From Thinopyrum elongatum (taxonomy: Eukaryota > Streptophyta > Magnoliopsida > Poales > Poaceae), in NCBI GenBank assembly GCA_011799875.1, contig CM022303.1, positions 426,861,230 to 426,925,229 on the forward strand: a DNA stretch of 64,000 nucleotides, read 5' to 3'. The number at the start of each line of letters is the position of its first letter. Position 1 is the stretch's first letter. The notes beneath the pieces are model-generated. The model made no database searches and was not told where the DNA came from. It was given only the letters and a program-made list of their open reading frames with translations. A program made the position numbers and the translations under genes. Positions 55,837 through 64,000 of the stretch are shown piece after piece.

Positions 55837-55904
55837 AAGAGCAGGGGAGGAGTGGAGGCATTCATCCGCATTCTTCTTCTCCTCAGCCCTGCTCCGTCTT
55901 GGAT

Positions 55905-56210
55905 ATGCTGGAAGGGAGAGCCCGAGACTGGCTGTCGGGCTTTAGCTTTGAGTTGATGATGCCGAGCGATGTTGTTAGCGCTCATGGAGTGAGCTTGGTC
56001 CAAGTCCAAGACGAAGGGCTCGGGATCATTGGAAATCCCAGTACGGCCCCTCTCCTTGGAACTGGGGTTGACGTCGACGAGAGGCATGCCTTCCTGCCCG
56101 CCAAGGAGGAGAGCGGTGTGCCTCAAGCCCCTTGGCCGTCTTGGCCGCTCGCCGTCTCTGCGGAGGGGGTGTCGGACAGTGAGGCCAGCACTTACCTGGA
56201 GAGGTGTTGA
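55905..56210 (+). CDS. antisense ORF of Tat copy 2, 101 aa
   Basis: ATG 55905 to stop 56210, with a TATA box 78 bases upstream. It has the same length as the copy 1 frame (20647-20952) and shares MLE-RAR, SLVQVQDEGLGI, NPSTAP, GTGVDVDE and AFLP. The first residues (MLEGRARDWLSGF) look like a soluble start with no signal peptide. Function unknown; no domain recognised. The C-terminal reading may change frame or splice, because VDEDEAREDGEGG, in another frame after the stop, is also shared by both copies. Antisense frames are known from some plant Tat elements; expression here is untested. Confidence 0.55.
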   Translation: MLEGRARDWLSGFSFELMMPSDVVSAHGVSLVQVQDEGLGIIGNPSTAPLLGTGVDVDERHAFLPAKEESGVPQAPWPSWPLAVSAEGVSDSEASTYLERC

Positions 56211-57452
56211 TGAAGATGAAGCCAGGGAAGACGGAGAAGGCGGGAGGCAGGCCGTCAGGATGGAGTACGACTACATCGACGCGTTCATCTCGTCCTGGCG
56301 ACCTGCCGCCTCATCTTCCCATTCCTCCCCTCCTCCCAGGCACCGTCATCACCGGCCTCCTGGTTGCCAGGGAAGGGGCTGTCCTCTTGGTGCCTTTGCC
56401 TCCTCCAGTAGTCTTCCAGCTGAGCTTTGGTGGATGACTCCACTGTCGCTCGAGCTGGGGCTTCTGGCGAGCCCTGGTGGTGGTGACCAAGGGCGCCGCC
56501 GAGCTGCTCTGGTCGCCCTCCTCCTTCGCAGCCTCGCCACTCCCGATCTTGTCAGGCCTTGCGTCTGGCAGGCCTCGACGAGATCGGGGTGGACTTCTGC
56601 TTGGGTGCTGCTCCTGCCCCTTTTCTTCTCTCCGTGCTTCCTGGGGGGAGAAGGAACAGGGAGAGGAGTTTACAGGATACTTATCTTTTTTCAAACTTAA
56701 ACTATGGGCACTTGCCAAATTTTAATTCAAATAATGTAATCTCTCGAGTCCATGTTCGTGTTCTATAATGCTTGTACTTGTATCAGCATGTTAATGAAAA
56801 AGATAAACCTTGCCGGGAACTCATGCATGTATATGTCGATGCAGAGGTGGGATGCCTCTTTAGTGTAAATAAACGAGCTTTCCCGGCAGGCTACCTCGCC
56901 GGCACCCTTTTTGTCTGCCGGAGAGCCACATCTACCGGGTTACAGACAAAGGGACCAGCCCCCCGCCAACTTCGTTTTACCAAAGGCCATTGCGACCATT
57001 CTGACCGAAGCAACGTTCGAGTCAGGAATGGGAGCACCTAAGTCTAAAAAGAGTGGCGAGGTTTTCTAATGCATATGTTATAGCTTACCGAACACGAGTA
57101 GACAAGAGGTAGAACTTATCTGTTTGGCTTGCCGGGGATCGCAGTGTCGGGCAATCTTCTCAACTCCTTGTCGAAGCCAAGTTCACGGAAAGAACCTGCA
57201 GCTTCATGTAGGTGAGAATGAATGCAGGATGCGATCCTATCTATATGCATATGCAGATGCTCATGAAATGCTTGTGCAGTGATCTAGAATGCTCATGCAT
57301 GCATGCAATCTAGGTTGGGGGCCCCCCTATAGCGCTTCTTTATTTTCTCTTGCACGGGGTCATCGCCCCGGCTTTGTACAAGAGGTTACATGCAGCTGAG
57401 GCAAGGCCTATGCAAATGGGTGGCTGCCGGCAGGGCCCGACAGCATCGCGCC

Positions 57453-58553
57453 TTACAGGTAGAACTTGCGGAGATGCTCAATATTCCATGAGTTTTGCAA
57501 CAGAGTGCCATCTCCGGTCTCCAGACAGACTGCGCCGGGTCTGGTGACTCGTACAACCCGGTAAGGGCCTTCCCACTTTGGTGATAAAATGTGTGTACCC
57601 TTGGTGGACTGAATGCGCCTAAGGACAAGGTCACCTTCCTCAAAACACCGGGCATGAACCCTGCGGCTGTGATAGCAACGCATGGCTTGCTGATAGTGTG
57701 CAACACGTGTAGCAGCCCGGAGACGGTTCTCCTCGAGTAGCACAGCGTCGTCACGCCGGTGCTGATATTGCACGACTTCATCGTAAGCAAGCACTCGAGG
57801 TGACCCGTAAATGAGTTCTGTGGGGATAACTGCTTCTACCCCGTAGACCAGGGAGAAGGGAGTCTGCCCGGTTGCTCGGTTTGGTGTCGTTCTGAGGGAC
57901 CAGAGAACCACCGGCAGCTCCTCGATCCACCGCCTGTCATGCTTCTGCAGCGTATCAAAGGTTCTTGTCTTGAGTCCACGCAGCACTTCAGCGTTCGCCC
58001 TCTCAGCTTGTCCACAGCTCCGGGGGTGTGCCATAGAGGCGAATGAGATCTTGCATCCGAGGGCATGAACATATTGCATGAAGGCGCGGCTCATGAACTG
58101 GGTGCCTTTGTTGGTGATGATCCTTGCCGGAACTCCAAACCGACAGACCAGATCTTTCAAGAACATGATAGCTGACTGAGCAGTCACCTTTCTCACGGCA
58201 GTCACTTCCGGCCACTTTGTAAACTTGTCGATGGCAACGAACAAGAATTCAAAGCCCCCGATTGCTCGGGGGAAGGGGCCGAGGATATCGAGCCCCCAGA
58301 CCAAAAATGGCCATGATAGAGGGATTGTCTGAAGCGCTTGGGCAGGCAGGTGGGTTTTCCTGGAATGGAACTGGCAGGCTTCACACTTAGTGACTAGCTC
58401 GACACCATCTTGGAGGGCTGTGGGCCAATAGAATCCTTGCCGGAATGCTTTCCCAACTAATGCCCTTGATCCAATGTGGGAGCCACACATTCCTTTGTGT
58501 ATCTCAGCCAGCAGTTCCTTTCCTTCTTCCCGGCAGACACACTTCAATTTCAC
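57453..58553 (-). pseudogene. integrase, Tat copy 2
   Basis: One open 366-codon frame from the N-terminal zinc region (IHKGMCGSHIGSRALVGKAF ... CEACQFHSRK, the HHCC ligands) through LDILGPFPRA (first Asp), IITNKGTQF and QAERANAE (Glu) to a C-terminal domain with GDLVLRRIQ, KWEGPYRVV and WNIEHLRKFY at the usual pol end. In copy 1 the second motif reads IITDNGTQF, so the second catalytic Asp is replaced by Asn here. The frame is otherwise complete and gives a good reference for the family. As the Asp is essential in retroviral-type integrases, this one is probably inactive. Confidence 0.85.
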
Positions 58554-58592
58554 ACCGTTGGGCCTCCTTCTGTACAGAGTGTCATCGACAAA

Positions 58593-59716
58593 CTAATACA
58601 TACTGGCCCTCCGGGCTACTTTTTCAGCTTCGTCTTGGTTGCCGGGAAGCTCTCCGGTTTGGAGGAAGCGGACAATGTGCCTTGCCCAAGTTGGAGCCTG
58701 TGGCTCGTCAACGAGGACTAACAGCACCTCCTCTGCTGCGGGAGCACCAGCCTCGTACGCGGGGTCCATGGGCCCGGCTGGAGTGGATGGTCCGGTAGGC
58801 TGCGAGGAGTTGATTCCGGCAGGGTCTCTGCCAGGAGCGGACGGCTCTACCGGGAGAGGCTTACCAGTGTCCAACTTTCTCCTTTTCCGGGCCATTGTTG
58901 CCTGGGATACGGAGGGCTGAGTAAGATGGAGAACAAAAGTTCCTGGTTCCGAAGGAAGCTTCTGCACAGCACACTTTGACAGATGATCAGCTATGTTGTT
59001 TTCCGCACGGGGTACGTGCTCTGTTTGCAATCCGTCAAAGTGCTCCTCCAATCTTCTCACTTCCTCGACGTATGCCTCCATCAATGGACTTTGATAATCA
59101 GCACTTCATATTCCGCTGTATTGTTGGTTGCTTCTTCCCGGGCAAAATGCATTTGGATGACATACTTCAAGTGCTCCCCAGAGGGGGCGACAAGAAGCAC
59201 GCCAGCCCCTGCACCTTGCAGGGGAAAAGCATCATCAAAATACATAATCCATTCATGGGGTGATTCCTTGTCGGGGATAGCTATCTCTGTCACTTCCTCA
59301 TCAGGGGTTGGCGTCCATTCTGCAATAAACTCTGCCAATGCCCTGCTCTGGACAGTTGATGTGCTTTCAAACTTCAGACCAAAGCTGGATAACTCCAAAG
59401 CCCACTCCACTATTTTGTCGGTAGCCTCTGGGTTTCGGAGTATCCGTTGCAATGGGAAACGAGTAACGACCGTGATCTCATGGGCTTGGAAGTAGTGGCG
59501 CAGTTTCCTTGAGGCCATGCTGAGACCAAAAATCAATTTTTGCACGCCAGAGTACCTCGATCTAGCCCCCTGTAACAAGGAGCTGACGAAGTACACTGGG
59601 CGCTGCACCACTTTTTTCCTCGCCACGTCCTTGGGGTTGCCCTCATTGTCGTGCTCACTGCTGTCCTGAACCTTATCTGACTCTGCCGGTCTATGTTCAT
59701 TCTCAGATTCATCCAT
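58593..59716 (-). pseudogene. RNase H and damaged archaeal-type RNase H, Tat copy 2
   Basis: The frame 59716-59081 has a charged linker, VVQRPVYFVSSLLQGAR and the rest of RNase H, then MYFDDAFPLQGAGAG and TNNTAEYE of the second RNase H. There it breaks. The next frame (59084-58593) resumes at MEAYVEEVRRLEEHFDG and ENNIADHLSKCAVQ. Compared with copy 1 (23611-23701), 91 bases are missing at 59100/59101, including the segment with the catalytic Asp (RGDSQLV in copy 1). A linker and the start of the integrase follow; a stop near 58594 separates them. Confidence 0.85.
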
Positions 59717-59719
59717 TTC

Positions 59720-60749
59720 TCACTGTGCCACCAGGGCTGCACTGACCACTTGGTTGGTTGCTGCTAAGTATAATAGCAGCGGCTCCTGAGGTTTGGGAGC
59801 GACCAAGGTAGGCACAGAAGACAGGTAGGCCTTCAACTCTTGCAAGCTGCATCTGCTTCGGGGGTCCACTTCATAGGACCTGCCTTCTTCAAAATTTTGA
59901 AGAACGGCAGGGCACGCTCGATAGACTTGGAGATGAATCTGCTTAGCGCGGCAACACATCCCGTCAGGTGCCTCACATCCTTAACTGTCCTTGGCACTTG
60001 GATATGCTCAATGGCCTTGATCTTATCAGGATTAGCTTCGATCCCCCTGTGGGACATGAAGTACCCAAGCAGCTTACCGGAGGGAACGCCAAACACACAC
60101 TTCTCTGGGTTGAGCTTCAATTTGATCTTGCACAGATTTGCAAATGTCTCCTCCAAATCCTGGATAAGGGTTGCTCTGTCCTTGGTTTTGACCACAATGT
60201 CATCCATATAAGCTTCAATGTTTCTGTGCAGCTGAGGTTCAAAACCAATCTGGACTGCCCTTGCAAAGGTGGACCCGACACTCTTTAGTCCGAATGGCAT
60301 GCGGACAAAGTAGTACGTACCACATGGAGTGATGAACGGCGTCTTCTCCTTATCTTCTTTGGACATGAAGATCTAGTGATATCCAGAATAGGCATCCAGA
60401 AATGAGAGTAAATCACAGCCTGAAGTGGAATCCACAATCTGATCAATACGCGGCAAAGGAAATGGGTCCTTCGGGCAAGCTTTGTTGAGATCTGTGAAAT
60501 GCACAGCCTCCACTTCCCGTTTGCCTTCCGGACCACCACTGGGTTTGCTAGCCAAGTGGGATGTAGCACTCCTTTGACCAAACCAGCTACGTCAAGCTTC
60601 TTGATCTCTTCTGCAATAAACTGCTGCCTCTCCAAGGCCTGCTTCCGGACTCTCTGTTTAACAGGTCTGGCGTGTGGGCAGACGGCAAGGTGGTGCTCGG
60701 TTACCTCCCTGGGAACACCGGGGATATCAGATGGTTGCCAGGAAAACAC
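59720..60749 (-). pseudogene. reverse transcriptase, Tat copy 2
   Basis: Three frames in order: 60749-60285 (FSWQPSDIPGVPREVTEHHL, VVRKANGKWRLC), 60555-60373 (FTDLNKACPKDPFPLPRIDQIVD, FLDAYSGYH) and 60366-59833 (FVRMPFGLKSVGSTF, EAYMDDIVVK, HRGIEANPDKIKAIE, LTGCVAALSRF). The YMDD catalytic site is intact. One frameshift lies near 60500, a stop near 60372, and another frameshift near 59850. It supplies the N-terminal half that copy 1 lacks. Confidence 0.9.
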
Positions 60750-60788
60750 ATCGATATTCGCCCGCAGGAAGGCAACGAGTGCGCTTTC

Positions 60789-61568
60789 CTATTTGTCATC
60801 GAGGGTGGTGCTGATAGTGAAGGTACCATCACCGCCAGCTAGCCCTGCCGGGAGTTTTTTCACTTGGGGCGTAGCAACCTTGGATCTCTTGCTGTGGGAG
60901 CACTCCGGCACGTCGTCAATGGGTGTCGTGCACTCGGTGGGGGCACGCTTCCCGGACTCTTTGCCAGAGGTCCTACAATCCTTTTTCTTCCCTTTGCTTT
61001 CCTTGGCCGGAACTGCTACCACTACCTCTGTCGTGACCGCGTCCCGGTACATCTTGTCCACACAAATGATGGCATCTTTCTCATCTGATGGGATGGTGAG
61101 AACCCCCAGTGGCCCGGGCATCATCAGGGTGTTGTAGGCATAGTGGGATGCTGCCATGAATTTAGCCCGAGCCAGGCGTCCAAGAATCCCATTGTATGGC
61201 AGGGGGAGATCAACCACGTCAAACACAGTCTTCTCAGTCCGGTAGTTAAGTTCTGCCCCAAACATTACCGGCAACGTGATCTTTCCCTTAGGATGACTCC
61301 TACCGGGATTAACTCCTTGAAATGTGCCGGTAACCTCTAACTCTTCCTCTGCTATCTGAAGCTTGTTGATAACTGCTAGGGAAATCAGATTCAATCTAGC
61401 CCCACCGTCCACCAACATCTTCATGACCTTGAGGTTGCGAATTGTTGGAGAAACCAACAATGGCAGGCACCCTACCGCGGTGGTACGGCTAGGATGATCC
61501 TCTTCGTCGAAGATGATGGGTGTACGGGACCATCTGAGCGGCTTCCGGGCCTCTGGCGCTGGTTCCAC
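60789..61568 (-). pseudogene. aspartic protease region, Tat copy 2
   Basis: A 259-codon frame: RKPLRWSRTPIIFDEEDHP, SPTIRNLKVMKMLVDGGARLNLIS (active site, Asp kept), GVNPGRSHPKGKITLPVMFG, YNGILGRLARAKFMA and HYAYNTLMMPGP, then a charged linker to RT. The normal serine after DGG reads alanine, followed by Arg. A stop at 60789 precedes RT. It is by itself the longest intact piece of this copy's gag-pol. Confidence 0.85.
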
Positions 61569-61658
61569 GGCATTGACTTCTCGTGCCCACCGCTTAAGCT
61601 GGCAGTGGGAGGTGTGCAGAGATGCACCCCCGTCAACGCACAGGGCGTTAGTGGCCTT

Positions 61659-63751
61659 CTAAAACTCTTGCTCACTGGTTTCCTCTTCATCCCCTCTATC
61701 ACTCTCATCATCACAGGCTTCCTTTTCTTGACCCCTGGCGGGTTTTCCTTGGTTCCGAAAGGGCTTGCTGGGGCGATTTACTTCACCGCCTCGGCCCTTC
61801 CCGCTAGCAATGTTCTGACCCTTTTCCTTATCACGCTTCTCATATTCTGCTCTCCGTCTCTTAACTAAATGCTCAACCTGATAGCAGTCTTGAAGGTCGT
61901 GGCCCTTGGTCTGATTGATCTTGCAGTACGGCCAATCGCCCTTCCCGGCCTTCTCGGCAGCCACAGCTTTCCGGCAATCAGCGCACACGGCAGTCTCCTT
62001 GCCGGGGACCTCAGCCTTGGCGATCTTGCCGGTACTTGGGGTGCCTGATCCTTCAACAGTCATCACTGCCTTATCCCTCCGCTTCTTACTGCACTTCTTG
62101 CTCTTCTTCTGACTGGTGGACTCATCATCATCCTCTGAATCCATATTGATGCAATCATCCTCTCCGGGCAACTTCCTTCCCTCTCCATCCGAGCACACTT
62201 ATCCACTAGGGTGTACAGCTCCTTCACAGTCTTGGGCAACCGCACGTTCATCTTAGAACGAATCCGGCGGTTGCGCACATTGGACTAGAAGGCAGCTATC
62301 ACAGCTGCTGGATGGATATTTGGAATATTTCTATGAACTTTGCTGAATCTCTGTAAATACTTACGGAGGGTTTCTCCTTCCTTCTGTTGGAGAAGCTGCA
62401 GATCGCTGGGTCGGCCCAGCTCCTGGTGGCCACCAGTGAAGGTACCGATGAACTCGTGGCACAGGTCTGCCCATGATGAAATGGAGTTCTCCGGCAGGTG
62501 CATCAGCCAAGACCTCACATTGGACTTGAGGGCCAAAGGGAAGTAGATGGCGAACACCTTCTCATCTCTTCCCCCGGTAGCCTGAACAGCGATGGTGTAG
62601 ATGCTCAGGAACTCTACCGGGTTCAGCCTCCCGTCGTACTTCTCAGGTATTTCTGGCTTGAACGTGCGAACGGATGGCCAACGGACTTGCCACAGCTCAC
62701 AGGGTAAAGGCAGGGCAGCCAACCTCAAAAGGTAGGTGTCCGCCAATACCGAGCGTGGGCTCGTCGACATCGGGGCCGTCGTGCCCGTCGGTTCGGCGGA
62801 GGTCGTCGCGGCATTGCTCAATGATGCGCGCGTCTCCTCTCCGCCTCTCCTCTGGGGTTCGTCGTCGGCATGGACGTGCTCGAGGGTCAGAGGAAGCCAT
62901 CGAGACGTCGTTGGGGTCCTGATCTGGTCGTGCTCGTGCTGGCTGCCGTGGCGGAGACTACACCGTGGGGATGCCCCCCTCCGTTCGGACAGCAGCATGA
63001 GCTGTCGTCGTCGCTAGGGGAGGCCGTGGTGGGTCAGCTCGCCGTGAGCCCCCAGCTTTGGCGAAACCGATTAGACTTTGGATGGTGGCATGCCATTCAT
63101 CCATCTGCTCGGCTCCCAGCAGAAACCTCAGCAGCAGTTGAGCCCGTGCCATGGCCTCCGAGGCTGTACTTGGCATGGATGAAGATGAAGTCGATCGTGC
63201 CGTCGCTTGGCTCCTGACGGAGCCAGCGGCGGCAGCACTGCGTCCCCGCTGTTGCAGTGCAACTACCTGGATGACAGGGTTGTGCGGCGAAGGCGCTCGA
63301 GGGCTAGTGGGTCCGTTGGGCGCAGCAGTTTGGTCGACTCGCCCGGGGGAAAGCGCACGCGCAGCGGTCACGCCCGTGACAGGGGTGGCCGGAGGGCGGC
63401 GGTTCGCCCCGGACCGAGCGCCATCACCGTGGTTGTGCCCGTCGACGAGCGGAGCGTGGCCGTCGAGGTGTTGCTGATGCTGCTCTTCTCCGGCACCTCC
63501 TTCTCCTGCGTCGGCCGTGGGAGAAGTGGTGGTGGTGCCGCCTGCTCCGACCACATCCCGAACAGCGTTTGCGCCCTCGCGTGTCTCCGCCCCCCCCCCG
63601 TAGCGTTGGAGGCCGTGGGCGGCGGAGCCTTCGAGGTGGATGGATGAGCCGAAGAAGTTGGTTTCTTCTTGGGCGCCATGGTCGATGGTGTCGTCGAAGA
63701 TGCAGATGGCGATGAAGATGACGTGCTACTCACGCCTTCAGGTTCGCGCAA
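61659..63751 (-). pseudogene. gag, Tat copy 2
   Basis: Starts at 63751 (MREPEG, then a serine-rich stretch and APKKKPTSSAHPSTSKAPPP). A variable Ala/Gly/Pro-rich part continues in the frame 63554-62958. The gag core is in the frame 62998-62285: FKPEIPEKYDGRLNPVEFL, NSISSWADLCHEFIGTFTGG and LRKYLQRFSKVHRNIPNI, with a stop at 62285. The C-terminal part (62198-61659) has a zinc-knuckle-like YCKINQTKGHDLQDCYQ and basic runs. At least three frame changes. Gag would assemble the particle and bind RNA. Confidence 0.8.
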
Positions 63752-63757
63752 GCGATC

Positions 63758-63775
63758 CCCCTACCTGGCGCGCCA
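63758..63775 (-). promoter_or_regulatory. primer binding site, Tat copy 2
   Basis: The minus strand reads TGGCGCGCCAGGTAGGGG, four bases from the LTR start at 63780. Confidence 0.85.
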
Positions 63776-63779
63776 AAGA

Positions 63780-64000
63780 TGTCGCAGGAAACCACGGCCA
63801 CCTATGGGACGAGGACGGCCCCTTGCTGGTTCGGCAGGGGGGAGTCGCATTGCACAAAGAGCAGACGAACGTGAGGCACTACGACAGAGATTACACAGGC
63901 AGTTTTACCCAGGTTCGGGCCGCCGTGAGGCGTAAAACCCTACTCTTGCTTTGGTGGATTGATGGTGGAAATGTGGTGGTGGAGTGTAGTACACTTTCCC
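63780..64000 (-). repeat. 5' LTR of Tat copy 2, first 221 bases
   Basis: TGTCGCAGGAAACCACGG and onward matches 54482-54702, cut by the window end. Very few differences are visible in this part (for example GCACTACGAC for GCAGCACGGC), suggesting a younger insertion than copy 1. Confidence 0.9.

Larger units (their letters stand above)
55412..57450 (-). other. untranslated 3' region of Tat copy 2
   Basis: Counterpart of 20158-22080. Minus-strand purine-rich CCCGGGGGCTTC next to the LTR is the likely polypurine tract. Conserved AATTCAAATAATGTAATCTC (56720) and AATGAAAAAG (56792) on the plus strand could serve as 3' signals of an antisense transcript. Confidence 0.5.
54482..64000 (-). mobile_element. 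Ty3/gypsy Tat-type retrotransposon, copy 2, cut by window end
   Basis: Same family as 19241-34139 but without the large deletion. Left LTR 54482-55411; then the antisense-frame region, integrase, RNase H domains, RT, protease, gag, PBS, and the start of the right LTR at 63780. ACATG at 54477-54481 would be the left target duplication. Several frameshifts and a 91-base deletion in the second RNase H disable it. Confidence 0.9.

Noticed and set aside
56029..56700. 223-codon plus-strand frame in Tat copy 2
   Set aside because: Copy 1 keeps only part of it (98 codons, other end). The 101-codon frame of equal length in both copies is the better candidate, though the shared VDEDEAREDGEGG block keeps this frame possible.
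1..64000. tRNA, rRNA or organellar insertions
   Set aside because: No tRNA cloverleaf arms, rRNA or plastid-gene sequence recognised in either strand; only tRNA-complementary primer sites were found.

Overview
This window is plant nuclear DNA from a large, repeat-rich grass genome, almost certainly Triticeae (wheat, Aegilops, barley or a relative). The evidence is a Ty1/copia element with Angela/WIS/BARE-1-type LTRs, Ty3/gypsy elements of the Tekay/Del and Tat types, a CACTA transposon with dense GGCCCA subterminal repeats, Stowaway MITEs with CTCCCTCCGT-type ends, Helitron-type 3' ends, and GC-rich intronless or two-exon gene relics. I see no rRNA, tRNA, CRISPR, operon or bacterial signal. 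Family names rest on recalled sequence patterns, not on a search.

Layout. 1-7646: minus-strand Tekay/Del-type gypsy element cut by the window start; its gag-pol frame is almost intact and its LTR is 4.2 kb. 7647-10885: part of another long LTR, plus strand. 10886-14879: decayed plus-strand Tat-like gypsy element (LTR, PBS, gag, protease, RT remnant). 14880-19240 and 34145-about 36960: a CACTA element carrying minus-strand exons, split by a minus-strand Tat gypsy element at 19241-34139 with a perfect 5-bp target duplication (GCTTC). That element is itself split by an Angela-type copia element (24862-32400). A later deletion removed most of the copia 3' LTR together with about 2.7 kb of the host gypsy element.

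36960-54480 is a gene-relic and small-repeat island. It has CA/CT-rich tandem repeats, several Helitron 3' ends, two Stowaway MITEs near or in it, one intact orphan ORF with a TATA box (41488-42057), and pseudogenes of a glyoxal-oxidase-like protein, a Werner-type 3'-5' exonuclease, an F-box/DUF295 protein and a DUF4283-like protein. It ends in a minisatellite rich in TGTTCATC. 54482-64000 is a second copy of the Tat gypsy family, cut by the window end; it preserves the regions deleted from the first copy.

The genes do not form a pathway. Most protein-coding content is retroelement gag-pol: gag particle, protease, reverse transcriptase, RNase H, an additional archaeal-type RNase H in the Tat elements, and integrase. 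The points most worth following up are (1) a 101-codon open frame antisense to pol, conserved in length in both Tat copies and preceded by a TATA box in one; (2) a 73-bp tandem duplication in the F-box relic whose two AG|GT sites would act as a new 73-nt intron restoring the frame; (3) the Helitron-end cluster with a duplicated flank around a gene fragment; and (4) the orphan ORF at 41.5 kb.
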